A DNA stretch of 64,000 nucleotides from Micromonospora phaseoli. GTDB taxonomy: Bacteria > Actinomycetota > Actinomycetes > Mycobacteriales > Micromonosporaceae. The position numbers and the translations under genes are program-made. Every line of letters starts with the position of its first letter. The stretch's first letter is position 1. The notes under the pieces are model-generated. The model worked only from the letters and a program-made list of their open reading frames with translations, was not told the DNA's origin and searched no databases. The stretch covers positions 1-64,000 of the forward strand of contig NZ_FNYV01000009.1 of NCBI RefSeq assembly GCF_900109115.1, given 5' to 3'. Positions 9,251-17,307 of the stretch are shown one piece after another.

Positions 9251-12200
9251 CTCCAGGACGCGTTCGGTGGCGGCGCGGGAGCGGCGGCCGGTGCGCAGGT
9301 ACTCGTCGAGGAACTCGCCCGGGTCGTCGCGGCCGAGCAGCCGGACCACCCCGGCCAACTCCACGCCGTGCCGGGGCAGTTGGTCGCCGGCGCGGCCACG
9401 GACCAGCATCAGCGCGTTGCGGACCTGCGCGGCGAGCGTCCAGCCGGCGGCCATCGCCTCGGCGTCCGCCGGGTCCACCAGGCCCGCGTCGCGGGCGGCG
9501 GCGAGCGCGTCGACGGTACGCGTGCCGCGCAGCGCCGGGTACGCCCCCGCGTGCCGCAGTTGCAGCAGCTGCACCGCCCATTCGACGTCGGCCAGGCCGC
9601 CGCGCCCCAACTTGGTGTGGGTGGCCGGGTCGGCGCCGCGGGGCAGCCGCTCGGTCTCCACCCGCACCTTGATCCGGCGGATCTCGATGATCTGTTCCCG
9701 GGTCAGCCCGTCGGCCGGGTACCGGACCGGGTCGACCATCTGCTCGAACCGGGTACCCAGGTCGGTGTCGCCGCAGACACACCGGGCCCGCAGCAGCGCC
9801 TGCGCCTCCCACACCCGCGACCAGCGGGCGTAGTACTGCTGGTACGCGGCGAGGCTGCGGACCAGCGGCCCCTGCCGGCCCTCGGGACGCAGGTCGGCGT
9901 CGACGCCCAGCGGCGGATCGGGGGCGGGCATGCCGAGCAGCCGGCGCAGCTCCTCGGCCACGGTGTGGGCGGCGGCACTGGCCTCGCTCTCGCTGACGCC
10001 CGCCGGCGGGTCGTAGACGAAGAGCACGTCGGCGTCGGAGAGGTAGTTGGACTCGTACCCACCGAGGCGGCCCACCCCGATGACCGCGAACTTCAGTCCG
10101 GGCATGGCCGGCGCGGCCGTCCGGGCGGTTCGCAGCGCGGCGGCGAGGGTCGCGTCGGTGACCGCGGAGAGCGCGGTGCCGACCGCCGTGATGTCGGCCA
10201 GGCCGAGCGTCGGTCTCGCGCCGTCCGGGCGCGACGGGGCGAGCGACCCGGCGCGGCTGAGCACGTCGGTGCAGGCGAGGCGGAGCAGTTCGCGGCGGCG
10301 CAGCGCGCGCACGGCACGGATCGCCTCGACCGGGTCGGTGTGCCGGGCAGCGGCGGCGGCGAACCCGTCGCAGAGCACCTCGCGCGGTCGTGGACTCAGC
10401 TCGCTCTCCTCGGCCAGCAGGCGCAGCGCCTCCGGTTCCCGGGTCAGCAGGTCCGCGACATACCGGGAGGAGGAGAGCACCCGGGCCAGCCGGCGGGCCA
10501 CCGGCCCGGAGTCGCGCAGCAGCCGCAGGTACCAGGGGGTGCTGCCGAGGGAGTCGGAGACCTGGCGGTAGCTGAGCAGACCCCGGTCGGGCTCGGGTGC
10601 GTCGGCGAACTCGCTGAGCAGGACCGGCAGCAGGGTGCGCTGGATGGCGGCCGTGCGGCTCACCCCGCCGGTGAGGGCCTGCAGGTGACGCAGCGCGCCG
10701 GCGGGGTCGGCGAAGCCGAGGATCTCCAGGCGGTTGCGGGCCGCCTGCGGGGTCAGCCGCAGGCCGTCGGCGGGTACCCGGGCCACCGACTCCAGCAGCG
10801 GCCGGTAGAGCAGTTTGGCGTGCAGCCGGCGTACCTCGGTGGCGTGGGTGACCCACTCGGCGCGGAACTCCTCGACGGCGCTGCGCCCGGGGGTGGCGGT
10901 GTAGCCGAGGGAGGTCGCCAGCCAGCGCAGCGCCCCCGGCTCGGTCGGCACGGTGTGGGTACGCCGCAGGCCCTGTAGTTGCAGGCGGTGCTCGACGCTG
11001 CGCAGGAAGCGGTACCCGCGCAGCAGCGCCTCCCCGTCGGCCCGACCGACGTAGCCGCCGGTGACCAGCGCCCGCAGGGCGGGGATGGTGCCGGGGGCCC
11101 GCAGCGCCTCGTCGCCCCGGCCGTGCACCAGTTGCAGCAGCTGTACCGCGAACTCGATGTCGCGCAGGCCACCGGGGCCGCGCTTGATCTCGCGTTCCAG
11201 CTCCTTGGACGGGATGTTGTCGATGATTTTCCGGCGCATCGCCCGGACGTCCTCGACCGCCTCCGGGCGCTCGGCGGCCTGCCAGAGCAGCGGCGCCAGC
11301 GCGTCGATCCACTCCTGGCCGAGCGCCAGGTCACCGGCGGCCGGGCGGGCCTTGAGCAGTGCCTGGAACTCCCAGGTACGCGCCCATCGCCGGTAGTACG
11401 CCAGGTGGCTGGCCAGGGTCCGCACCAACGGTCCCCGGTTGCCCTCGGGTCGCAGCGCCGCGTCGACCGGCCAGGCGACCAGCCCACAGATGTGGATCAG
11501 CCGGGTGGCCACCGTGGTGGCGGTGGTCAGGTCGTCGTCCTCGGCCGCCACGAAGATCACATCCACGTCGGAGACGTAGTTGAGTTCGCCGCCGCCGCAC
11601 TTGCCCATCGCGACCACGGCCAGCCGGGGCTCCCGGGTGCCCTCGGGCAGCTCGGCGAGCGCGATCGCGTACGCCGCGCACAGGGTGGCGTCGGCCAGCG
11701 CGGAGAGCGCGGCCATGGTCTGCTCCAGGCCGCGACCGCCGGTCAGGTCGGCCGCGACGATCCGCAGCAGCGCCAGGCGGTACGCCCGACGCAGCACCGC
11801 GACCGGGTTGCCGTCGCCGGTCGCGTCCAGGTGGCCGTCGGCGGCAGGGGCCAGCCCGTCGCGCTCGGTACGCAGCACCGACCACTGTTCGGGGTTGGCG
11901 ACGAGGTGGTCGCCCAGCGCCGACGACGCGCCGAGCACGGCGATCAGCCGGCGGCGCAGCCCCGGGTCGTCGTACAGGGCGGCGAGCACCGCCGAGCCCG
12001 CACCGATGCCGCCGGTGAGGCCACCGTCCGCCGAAGCGTCCGGGTCACCGCCGGCCGAAGCGCTCGCGCCGCCGGCCGACGCGTCCACGCCGCCGGCCGA
12101 CGCGTCCGTGCCGCCCGCGCCGGTTGCCGTGGCGCGACCGGGTCCGGCGCCCCGCTGCCGCACCGCACCGCTCGCACCGACCGCGCTGGCGATGCGGTTC

Positions 12201-12454
12201 GGCCGTGCTGCCGCGCGTTGCTCGGCCTCGACCAGGCGGTGCAGTTGGCGTAGGGCCAGATCCGGGTCGGCGGCCCGGGACAGCGCGGTGAGCAGCTCCT
12301 GGGCCCGCTCGCCGGTGGGTTCCTGCTGCTGCGGTCGCCACAGGTCGAGCCCGTCCGGCCCGAGCAGGTCGGCGGCCCGGGCGACCGCGTCGTCGTCGAC
12401 GACGCCGAGGCCGTAGCGGGCGAGCCGGCCGGTGGCCCTGGTCGGCCGGCCCAT
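9245..12454 (-). CDS. glnE: bifunctional glutamine synthetase adenylyltransferase/deadenylyltransferase
   Basis: Adds AMP to, or removes it from, the regulatory tyrosine of glutamine synthetase according to nitrogen status. 1069 residues. There are two nucleotidyltransferase domains: AVVAMGKCGGGELNYVSDVD in the first half and AVIGVGRLGGYESNYLSDAD in the second, each with the G-x-LNYxSDxD metal-binding core and a downstream helical domain. The ATG at 12454 overlaps the stop of the amidotransferase gene (TGATG), so the two are coupled. Between about residues 92 and 155 lies an unusual Gly/Ala/Ser/Asp repeat (DASAGG units) encoded by tandem 20-bp-like DNA repeats near 12010-12120. The probable target is GlnA1 with Tyr402. 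Confidence 0.95.
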   Translation of the reverse strand: MGRPTRATGRLARYGLGVVDDDAVARAADLLGPDGLDLWRPQQQEPTGERAQELLTALSRAADPDLALRQLHRLVEAEQRAAARPNRIASAVGASGAVRQRGAGPGRATATGAGGTDASAGGVDASAGGASASAGGDPDASADGGLTGGIGAGSAVLAALYDDPGLRRRLIAVLGASSALGDHLVANPEQWSVLRTERDGLAPAADGHLDATGDGNPVAVLRRAYRLALLRIVAADLTGGRGLEQTMAALSALADATLCAAYAIALAELPEGTREPRLAVVAMGKCGGGELNYVSDVDVIFVAAEDDDLTTATTVATRLIHICGLVAWPVDAALRPEGNRGPLVRTLASHLAYYRRWARTWEFQALLKARPAAGDLALGQEWIDALAPLLWQAAERPEAVEDVRAMRRKIIDNIPSKELEREIKRGPGGLRDIEFAVQLLQLVHGRGDEALRAPGTIPALRALVTGGYVGRADGEALLRGYRFLRSVEHRLQLQGLRRTHTVPTEPGALRWLATSLGYTATPGRSAVEEFRAEWVTHATEVRRLHAKLLYRPLLESVARVPADGLRLTPQAARNRLEILGFADPAGALRHLQALTGGVSRTAAIQRTLLPVLLSEFADAPEPDRGLLSYRQVSDSLGSTPWYLRLLRDSGPVARRLARVLSSSRYVADLLTREPEALRLLAEESELSPRPREVLCDGFAAAAARHTDPVEAIRAVRALRRRELLRLACTDVLSRAGSLAPSRPDGARPTLGLADITAVGTALSAVTDATLAAALRTARTAAPAMPGLKFAVIGVGRLGGYESNYLSDADVLFVYDPPAGVSESEASAAAHTVAEELRRLLGMPAPDPPLGVDADLRPEGRQGPLVRSLAAYQQYYARWSRVWEAQALLRARCVCGDTDLGTRFEQMVDPVRYPADGLTREQIIEIRRIKVRVETERLPRGADPATHTKLGRGGLADVEWAVQLLQLRHAGAYPALRGTRTVDALAAARDAGLVDPADAEAMAAGWTLAAQVRNALMLVRGRAGDQLPRHGVELAGVVRLLGRDDPGEFLDEYLRTGRRSRAATERVLEM

Positions 12455-13221
12455 CAGTGCCCGAGCAGCGGCAGGCTGCGCCGCGCCCCGCCGTCGTCCA
12501 GCTCGCCGAGGGCCAGCGCGGCGAACCGCGCGGCGAACGGCTGCCAGACCTCCTCGACGTCGGCCATCACCGCGTTGGACGCGGAGATCACCAGCTGCGG
12601 GTCGTAGCCCAGCTCGGCCAGCAACGCCGAGTCGGTCGCCCACTCGGCGATCATCGCGGTGTCGCACTCGATGTGGAACTGCAGCCCCCAGGCCCGGTCG
12701 CCGAGGCGGAACGCCTGGTGCGGGTAGCGGGTGGAGGCGGCCAGCAGGGTGGCACCGACGGGCAGCTCGGTGATCTCGTCGGTGTGCCACTGGAGCACGT
12801 CGGGGATCAGCGGGACGTACCGGAAGAGCGGGTCGGTCTCGGCCGCGTCGCGTTTGCCGACGACGGCGGGGCCGACCTCCGGACCGGACGGGCTGAGCGC
12901 CACCGTGCCGGCGTGGGCGGTGGCGAGCAGCTGCGCGCCGAGACAGACGCCCAGGGTCGGCACCCGGTACCGGACGGCCTTGCGGAGCAGCCCCTCCACG
13001 GCCGGGAACCAGGTCGTCCCCGGCGCCCCGTCGGGCTGCGGATAGGCGTGCTGGTCGCCGCCGAGCACCACCAGGGCGGCGTACCCGTCGAGGTCGGCGG
13101 GGAGCGCGTCACCCGCGTGCGGACGGACCAACGACAGCTCCAGCCCGGCCTCGGTAAGCCACTCCCCCAGCCGGCGCGGGTCGTCGGTCGGGTCGTTCTC
13201 GATCACCAACGCGGTTGCCAC
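12454..13221 (-). CDS. class I glutamine amidotransferase domain protein
   Basis: 255 residues with the triad of a type-1 GATase: nucleophile Cys in GVCLGAQLL and His-Glu in WGLQFHIECD. Such stand-alone proteins resemble GMP-synthase-type amidotransferases and may act as glutaminases or peptidases; substrate is unknown. It is the upstream gene of glnE, overlapping by one base, suggesting a link with glutamine metabolism. The GTG start lies seven bases after TAGCCT (13229-13234 on the minus strand), so the transcript is likely leaderless. Confidence 0.88.
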   Translation of the reverse strand: MATALVIENDPTDDPRRLGEWLTEAGLELSLVRPHAGDALPADLDGYAALVVLGGDQHAYPQPDGAPGTTWFPAVEGLLRKAVRYRVPTLGVCLGAQLLATAHAGTVALSPSGPEVGPAVVGKRDAAETDPLFRYVPLIPDVLQWHTDEITELPVGATLLAASTRYPHQAFRLGDRAWGLQFHIECDTAMIAEWATDSALLAELGYDPQLVISASNAVMADVEEVWQPFAARFAALALGELDDGGARRSLPLLGH

Positions 13222-13281
13222 GCCGTCGAGGCTATCCGGTCTCGCCGACGGGGGCGGCGCGCGGGACTAGGCTCTGCCGCT

Positions 13282-14223
13282 GTGTCCGTACCCACCGCAC
13301 CCGACGACGTCCTACGCCCACCGGCGCTGCGCCCCGGCGACACGGTGATGCTGGTGTCGCCCTCCGGGCCGACCCGGCCGGAGCGGGTCGCGCGGGGAGT
13401 CGAGCTGCTCACCGGCTGGGGGCTGCGGCCGGTGCTGGCGCCCCACGCGTACGCCCGGCAGGGCTACCTGGCCGGCTCGGACGCGCTGCGGGCAGCCGAC
13501 CTGAACACCGCCTTCGGTGATCCGCAGGTGCGCGGGGTGATCTGCACCCGCGGCGGCTACGGCGCGCAGCGGGTGGTGGACGCGATCGACATGGACCTGG
13601 TCCGCCGCGATCCCAAGGTGGTGGCCGGCTTCTCCGACATCACCGCCCTGCAGCTGGCGCTCTGGCGAGGTGCCCGGCTGGCCGGCGTGCACGGTCCCGG
13701 TGCGGCCTGGCGGGACGAGCGCACGCCGCTGACCTCGGCGGAGTCCCTGCACGCGGCGCTGACCACCACCGAGCCGGTGGCCGTCCGCGCCGTCGAGGGC
13801 GAAGAGACTTTCGGCGTACGCACACCGGGCCGTGCGGTCGGTCGCCTGCTGGGTGGCAACCTCTGCCTGGTGGTGGCCTCGGTGGGTACCCCGGACATGC
13901 CCGACCTGACCGGGGCGGTGCTGCTGCTGGAGGACGTGCAGGAGCCGCCGTACAAGGTCGACCGGATGCTCACCCAACTACGCCGGGCGGGTGCGCTGGA
14001 CGGGCTGGCCGGGGTGGCGGTGGGCCAGTTCACCGACTGCTCCGACGGCTGGGACATCGGCGTCGCCGACGTGCTCGCCGAGCGCCTCGGCGACCTGGGC
14101 GTGCCGGTGCTGGGCGGTCTGCCGATCGGCCACGGCCCCGGCCAGCTCAGTGTCCCGGTCGGCACCGTGGCCACCCTCGACGCCGACGCCGGCCTGTTGA
14201 CGGTCTCCCCCGCCGTCCGCTGA
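13282..14223 (+). CDS. LD-carboxypeptidase (muramoyltetrapeptide carboxypeptidase, S66)
   Basis: 313 residues. Removes the terminal D-Ala from murein tetrapeptides during peptidoglycan recycling. Motifs are PGDTVMLVSPSGP at the N-terminus, ICTRGGYGAQR, nucleophile Ser in VAGFSDITAL, Glu in LLLEDVQEPPY, and catalytic His in IGHGPGQ, the full S66 Ser-Glu-His set. No signal peptide is seen, in keeping with a cytoplasmic enzyme. GTG 13282 is eight bases after TAGGCT (13268-13273) without an SD, suggesting a leaderless transcript divergent from the amidotransferase gene. Confidence 0.92.
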   Translation: MSVPTAPDDVLRPPALRPGDTVMLVSPSGPTRPERVARGVELLTGWGLRPVLAPHAYARQGYLAGSDALRAADLNTAFGDPQVRGVICTRGGYGAQRVVDAIDMDLVRRDPKVVAGFSDITALQLALWRGARLAGVHGPGAAWRDERTPLTSAESLHAALTTTEPVAVRAVEGEETFGVRTPGRAVGRLLGGNLCLVVASVGTPDMPDLTGAVLLLEDVQEPPYKVDRMLTQLRRAGALDGLAGVAVGQFTDCSDGWDIGVADVLAERLGDLGVPVLGGLPIGHGPGQLSVPVGTVATLDADAGLLTVSPAVR

Positions 14224-14228
14224 CCCGT

Positions 14229-14304
14229 CCGGCCGCGAACGGGACCGCCGGCCGCGAACGGGACCGCCGGCCGCGAACGGGACCGCCGGCCGTGGACGGG
14301 ACCG
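14229..14304. repeat. 19-bp tandem repeat, four copies
   Basis: Four adjacent copies of CCGGCCGCGAACGGGACCG, the last with two changes, lie just after the LD-carboxypeptidase stop. No coding content or clear terminator structure is seen. Confidence 0.85.
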
Positions 14305-14454
14305 CCCGCCGTCTGCCCGACTTCGCCGAAAGTGCGTATTCGTCCGGATCGAGGGCGGGATTGCCAGCCCGCTGACAGCTTCGCCACGGTCCGCCCTCAG
14401 CCGGGATGGTCACTGTCGGTGACGTCATCGCATCATCGACGAGTTGGAGGACCG

Positions 14455-15003
14455 ATGTCCCGCACCATTTCGAAGAAGCATCTGCTGGCCGGGCTGGCCG
14501 CCGCGGGCGTGCTCGGCGTGGGGATCGCCGCTCCCACCGTGGCGCTCGCCGACGACAAGACCACCCCGAGCGCCAGCGCGAGCGCCGAGGAGCAGCAGGG
14601 CGGCAGGGCCGACGGCGAGCGGCCGGGTCGCGGCGCGGAGTTCGCCGAGGCGCTGGCCGAGGAGTTGGGCGTACCGACCGACAAGGTCACCGAGGCGCTG
14701 GCGAAGCTGCGCGAGCGGCACCAGCCGCAGGGCCGGACGGACGGCGAGCGCCACCCGGGATTCATGGGGCACGGCGACGGTACCGCCGAGGGCCGTAAGG
14801 GCGGAGAGGGCGAGCGCCGGACCGCGCCGTCGGTCGAGGAGCGCACGGAGGCGCTGGCCGAGCGGCTCGCGCAGGCGGTCGAGGACGGCAAGCTGACCCA
14901 GGAACAGGCCGACGCCATCACCGCCGCCGTCGAGGCCGGTGTCCTCGGCGGCTGGGGTGGTCCGGGCGTTCGTGGCGGCGAGGGTCAGTCCGCCGGCAGC
15001 TGA
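14455..15003 (+). CDS. secreted Gly/Glu/Arg-rich protein with signal peptide
   Basis: 182 residues. A signal peptide MSRTISKKHLLAGLAAAGVL continues to a predicted AxA cleavage site (VALADD). The mature part is highly charged and has two similar helical segments (EFAEALAEELGVPTDKVTEAL and TEALAERLAQAVEDGKLTQE), a pattern seen in actinobacterial secreted proteins with repeated short helical modules, then a Gly-rich tail. GGAGG lies nine bases before the ATG. Function unknown; an exported, possibly wall-associated protein. A strong hairpin terminator follows. Confidence 0.8.
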   Translation: MSRTISKKHLLAGLAAAGVLGVGIAAPTVALADDKTTPSASASAEEQQGGRADGERPGRGAEFAEALAEELGVPTDKVTEALAKLRERHQPQGRTDGERHPGFMGHGDGTAEGRKGGEGERRTAPSVEERTEALAERLAQAVEDGKLTQEQADAITAAVEAGVLGGWGGPGVRGGEGQSAGS

Positions 15004-15038
15004 CCCCAGGCCCGGGCTGGCGTGCTGCGCCACCTGAC

Positions 15039-15071
15039 AGGCGGCCCCGCTCCACTCCTGCGGGGCCGCCT
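15039..15071 (+). terminator. strong hairpin terminator
   Basis: A perfect 12-bp stem AGGCGGCCCCGC / GCGGGGCCGCCT with a 9-nt loop lies 36 bp after the secreted-protein stop. There is no U tract, as is common in high-GC actinobacteria. Confidence 0.8.
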
Positions 15072-15204
15072 ACCGGCCGATCTCAGACCCGGTCACGACA
15101 TGCGGCGAATCGCGGTTTCCGGGGCGCGAGAAAGCCCGACGTGCGGCAACCTGCGACCGGCGGCGGCGCGGCCCCACGTCGGCGTACCCGGAACGCCCCT
15201 GGCG

Positions 15205-15630
15205 TCAGGCGATGCAGGCGCAGACGATAAGCGCGGCACCGAAATGGCTGGCGGCACTGACCCAGGCCACCGGGTGCGGCTCCTCGGAGCAGACGACCTC
15301 ACCGAGCTTGCCCGGGGTGATCAGGTCCAGCACGAAGAAGGCCAGCGCCATGATGCCCAGGCCGATCAGCCCGAAGATCACCGTCGAGGCCAGGCCCTTG
15401 GCGAAGTCGCTGTAGCTGGTCAGGATCGCGGTGAACACGATACCGGCGACGCCGAGCTGGTTGGCGGCGAGCAACAGGCCGGCGTTGGCGTTGCGGCGTA
15501 CCCAGATCAGGTCCCGCAGTTTTCCCGGGGTGAGCAGGTCGACCAGCACGAAGCCGGCCGCCATCAGGCCGACCCCGACAACCCCGAACACCACGCTCTG
15601 CCAGGCTCCGCTGAGCAGATCCTCCAGCAC
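15205..15630 (-). CDS. DUF350 family membrane protein
   Basis: About 141 residues with four membrane segments arranged as an internal duplication: FGVVGVGLMAAGFVLVDLLT-PGKLR and FGLIGLGIMALAFFVLDLIT-PGKLG. This duplicated PGKL pattern defines DUF350. The GTG at 15630 is chosen because GGGAGG lies six bases before it; a longer upstream frame exists but has no SD. Function of the family is unknown. It sits downstream of glnA2 on the same strand, about 120 bp away. Confidence 0.85.
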   Translation of the reverse strand: MLEDLLSGAWQSVVFGVVGVGLMAAGFVLVDLLTPGKLRDLIWVRRNANAGLLLAANQLGVAGIVFTAILTSYSDFAKGLASTVIFGLIGLGIMALAFFVLDLITPGKLGEVVCSEEPHPVAWVSAASHFGAALIVCACIA

Positions 15631-15753
15631 CGACTGCCTCCCGAGGAGTCTCCGGCCGGCGGGCGCCGGCACGGTGATCGAGACGATAGCGGCACCGTGC
15701 AACGCGCGGCAGCCCGGCGGCGGGTCCGCGAACACGGACCCGCAGACCGGCGG

Positions 15754-17103
15754 CTACAGCGACAGATAGCGCTGGCGCTCGTACGGGGTGACCTCGCGGC
15801 GGTACTGCTCCCATTCGGCGCGCTTGTTGCGCAGGAAGAAGTCGAAGACGTGCTCGCCGAGCACCTCGGCGACCAACTCCGAGCCGGCCATCACGTCGAT
15901 GGCCTCGGCGAGGTTCTCCGGCAGCGGCTCGTACCCCATCGCCCGCCGCTCGGCGCTGGTCAGCGCCCACACGTCGTCCTCGGCGCCCGGCGGCAGCTCG
16001 TACCCCTCCTCGATGCCCTTCATCCCGGCGCCGAGCAGCACCGCGAACGCCAGGTAAGGATTGGCCGCCGAGTCGGGCGAGCGGACCTCCACCCGGGCCG
16101 AGTTCGGCTTGCCGTACGCCGGGACGCGGACCAGCGCGGAGCGGTTCAGGTGACCCCAGCAGACGTACGCCGGGCTCTCCGTGACCCGGTCCGGCAGCGC
16201 CTGCGGGAAGAGCCGCTTGTACGAGTTGACCCACTGGTTGGTGACCGCGGTGTACTCCCGCGCATGGGTCAGCAGGCCGGCGATGAATGCCCGGGCCACC
16301 TTGGAGAGCTTCATCGGGTCGCTGGCGTCGTGGAACGCGTTGCGTTCCCCCTCGAACAGCGACAGGTGGGTGTGCATCCCGCTGCCCGGCTGGTCGGTGA
16401 AGGGCTTGGGCATGAAGGCGGCCTGCACCCCGGTGGAGAGCGCCACCTCCTTGACCACGTGCCGGAAGGTCATGATGTTGTCGGCGGTGGTGAGCGCGTC
16501 GGCGTAGCGCAGGTCGATCTCCTGCTGGCCGGGGGCGACCTCGTGGTGGCTGTACTCGACCGAGATGCCGATCCGCTCCAGCGCGAGCACCGCCTGGCGG
16601 CGGAAGTCGCGGGCCACCGCGTGGGTGGTGTGCTCGAAGTAGCCGCCGGTGTCCACCGGCACCGGCACCGAGCCGTCCGCCGGCCCGTTCTCCAGCAGGA
16701 AGAACTCGATCTCGGGGTGGGTGTAGAAGGTGAAGCCCTTCTCGGCCGCCCGGGACAGCGCCCGGCGCAGCACGTGCCGGGGATCGGCCCAGGATGGGCT
16801 GCCGTCGGGGAGCAGGATGTCGCAGAACATCCGGGCGCTCTCACCGCTGACCCCGCCCTCGAAGGGGAAGACCTGGAAGGTGGTCGGATCGGGCATGGCG
16901 ACCATGTCCGACTCGAAGACCCGGGCGAAGCCCTCGATCGCCGAGCCGTCGAAGCCGATGCCCTCCTCGAAGGCCGCCTCCAGCTCGGCAGGAGCGACGG
17001 AGACGCTCTTGAGCGTGCCGAGCACATCGGTGAACCACAACCGGACGAAGCGGATGTCCCGCTCTTCCAGCGTACGGAGGACGAACTCCTGCTGACGGTC
17101 CAC
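15754..17103 (-). CDS. glnA2: glutamine synthetase, GlnA2 type
   Basis: 449 residues, strongly resembling mycobacterial GlnA2 from the start (VDRQQEFVLRTLEERDIRFV) to the end (TPYERQRYLSL). GSI motifs are FDGSAIEGFARV, HPEIEFFLLENG and GSGMHTHLS. Where GlnA1 has the adenylylation tyrosine (LYDLPPEE), this protein has DDVWALTSAERR, so it should not be regulated by GlnE in the same way. GTG 17103 is preceded by GGAAGG. GlnA2 is non-essential in mycobacteria and its exact substrate in this organism is uncertain. Position near glnE matches the Rv2221c-Rv2222c arrangement. Confidence 0.93.
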   Translation of the reverse strand: MDRQQEFVLRTLEERDIRFVRLWFTDVLGTLKSVSVAPAELEAAFEEGIGFDGSAIEGFARVFESDMVAMPDPTTFQVFPFEGGVSGESARMFCDILLPDGSPSWADPRHVLRRALSRAAEKGFTFYTHPEIEFFLLENGPADGSVPVPVDTGGYFEHTTHAVARDFRRQAVLALERIGISVEYSHHEVAPGQQEIDLRYADALTTADNIMTFRHVVKEVALSTGVQAAFMPKPFTDQPGSGMHTHLSLFEGERNAFHDASDPMKLSKVARAFIAGLLTHAREYTAVTNQWVNSYKRLFPQALPDRVTESPAYVCWGHLNRSALVRVPAYGKPNSARVEVRSPDSAANPYLAFAVLLGAGMKGIEEGYELPPGAEDDVWALTSAERRAMGYEPLPENLAEAIDVMAGSELVAEVLGEHVFDFFLRNKRAEWEQYRREVTPYERQRYLSL

Positions 17104-17307
17104 TGCCCCAACCTTCCGCGACACTCTTGTCCGCCTTCGACCGGGCTTCACCCGACCTGACCGACCAGTCTCCACCGACCCGATTACGCAGACGTTAACC
17201 GAACCGGCGCCGTCGCGTCCCGTCCAGTCCCGACCGTCGGTCGCGTCCCGGCCGGCCGCTGTCCACGCCCACGTGTCGACCCCGCGCGGCTGGGGCAAGA
17301 TGAGGGC

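Noticed and set aside
12455..12790. N-terminal extension of GlnE
   Set aside because: The added region is a shadow of the amidotransferase gene; ATG 12454 forms a coupled TGATG junction.
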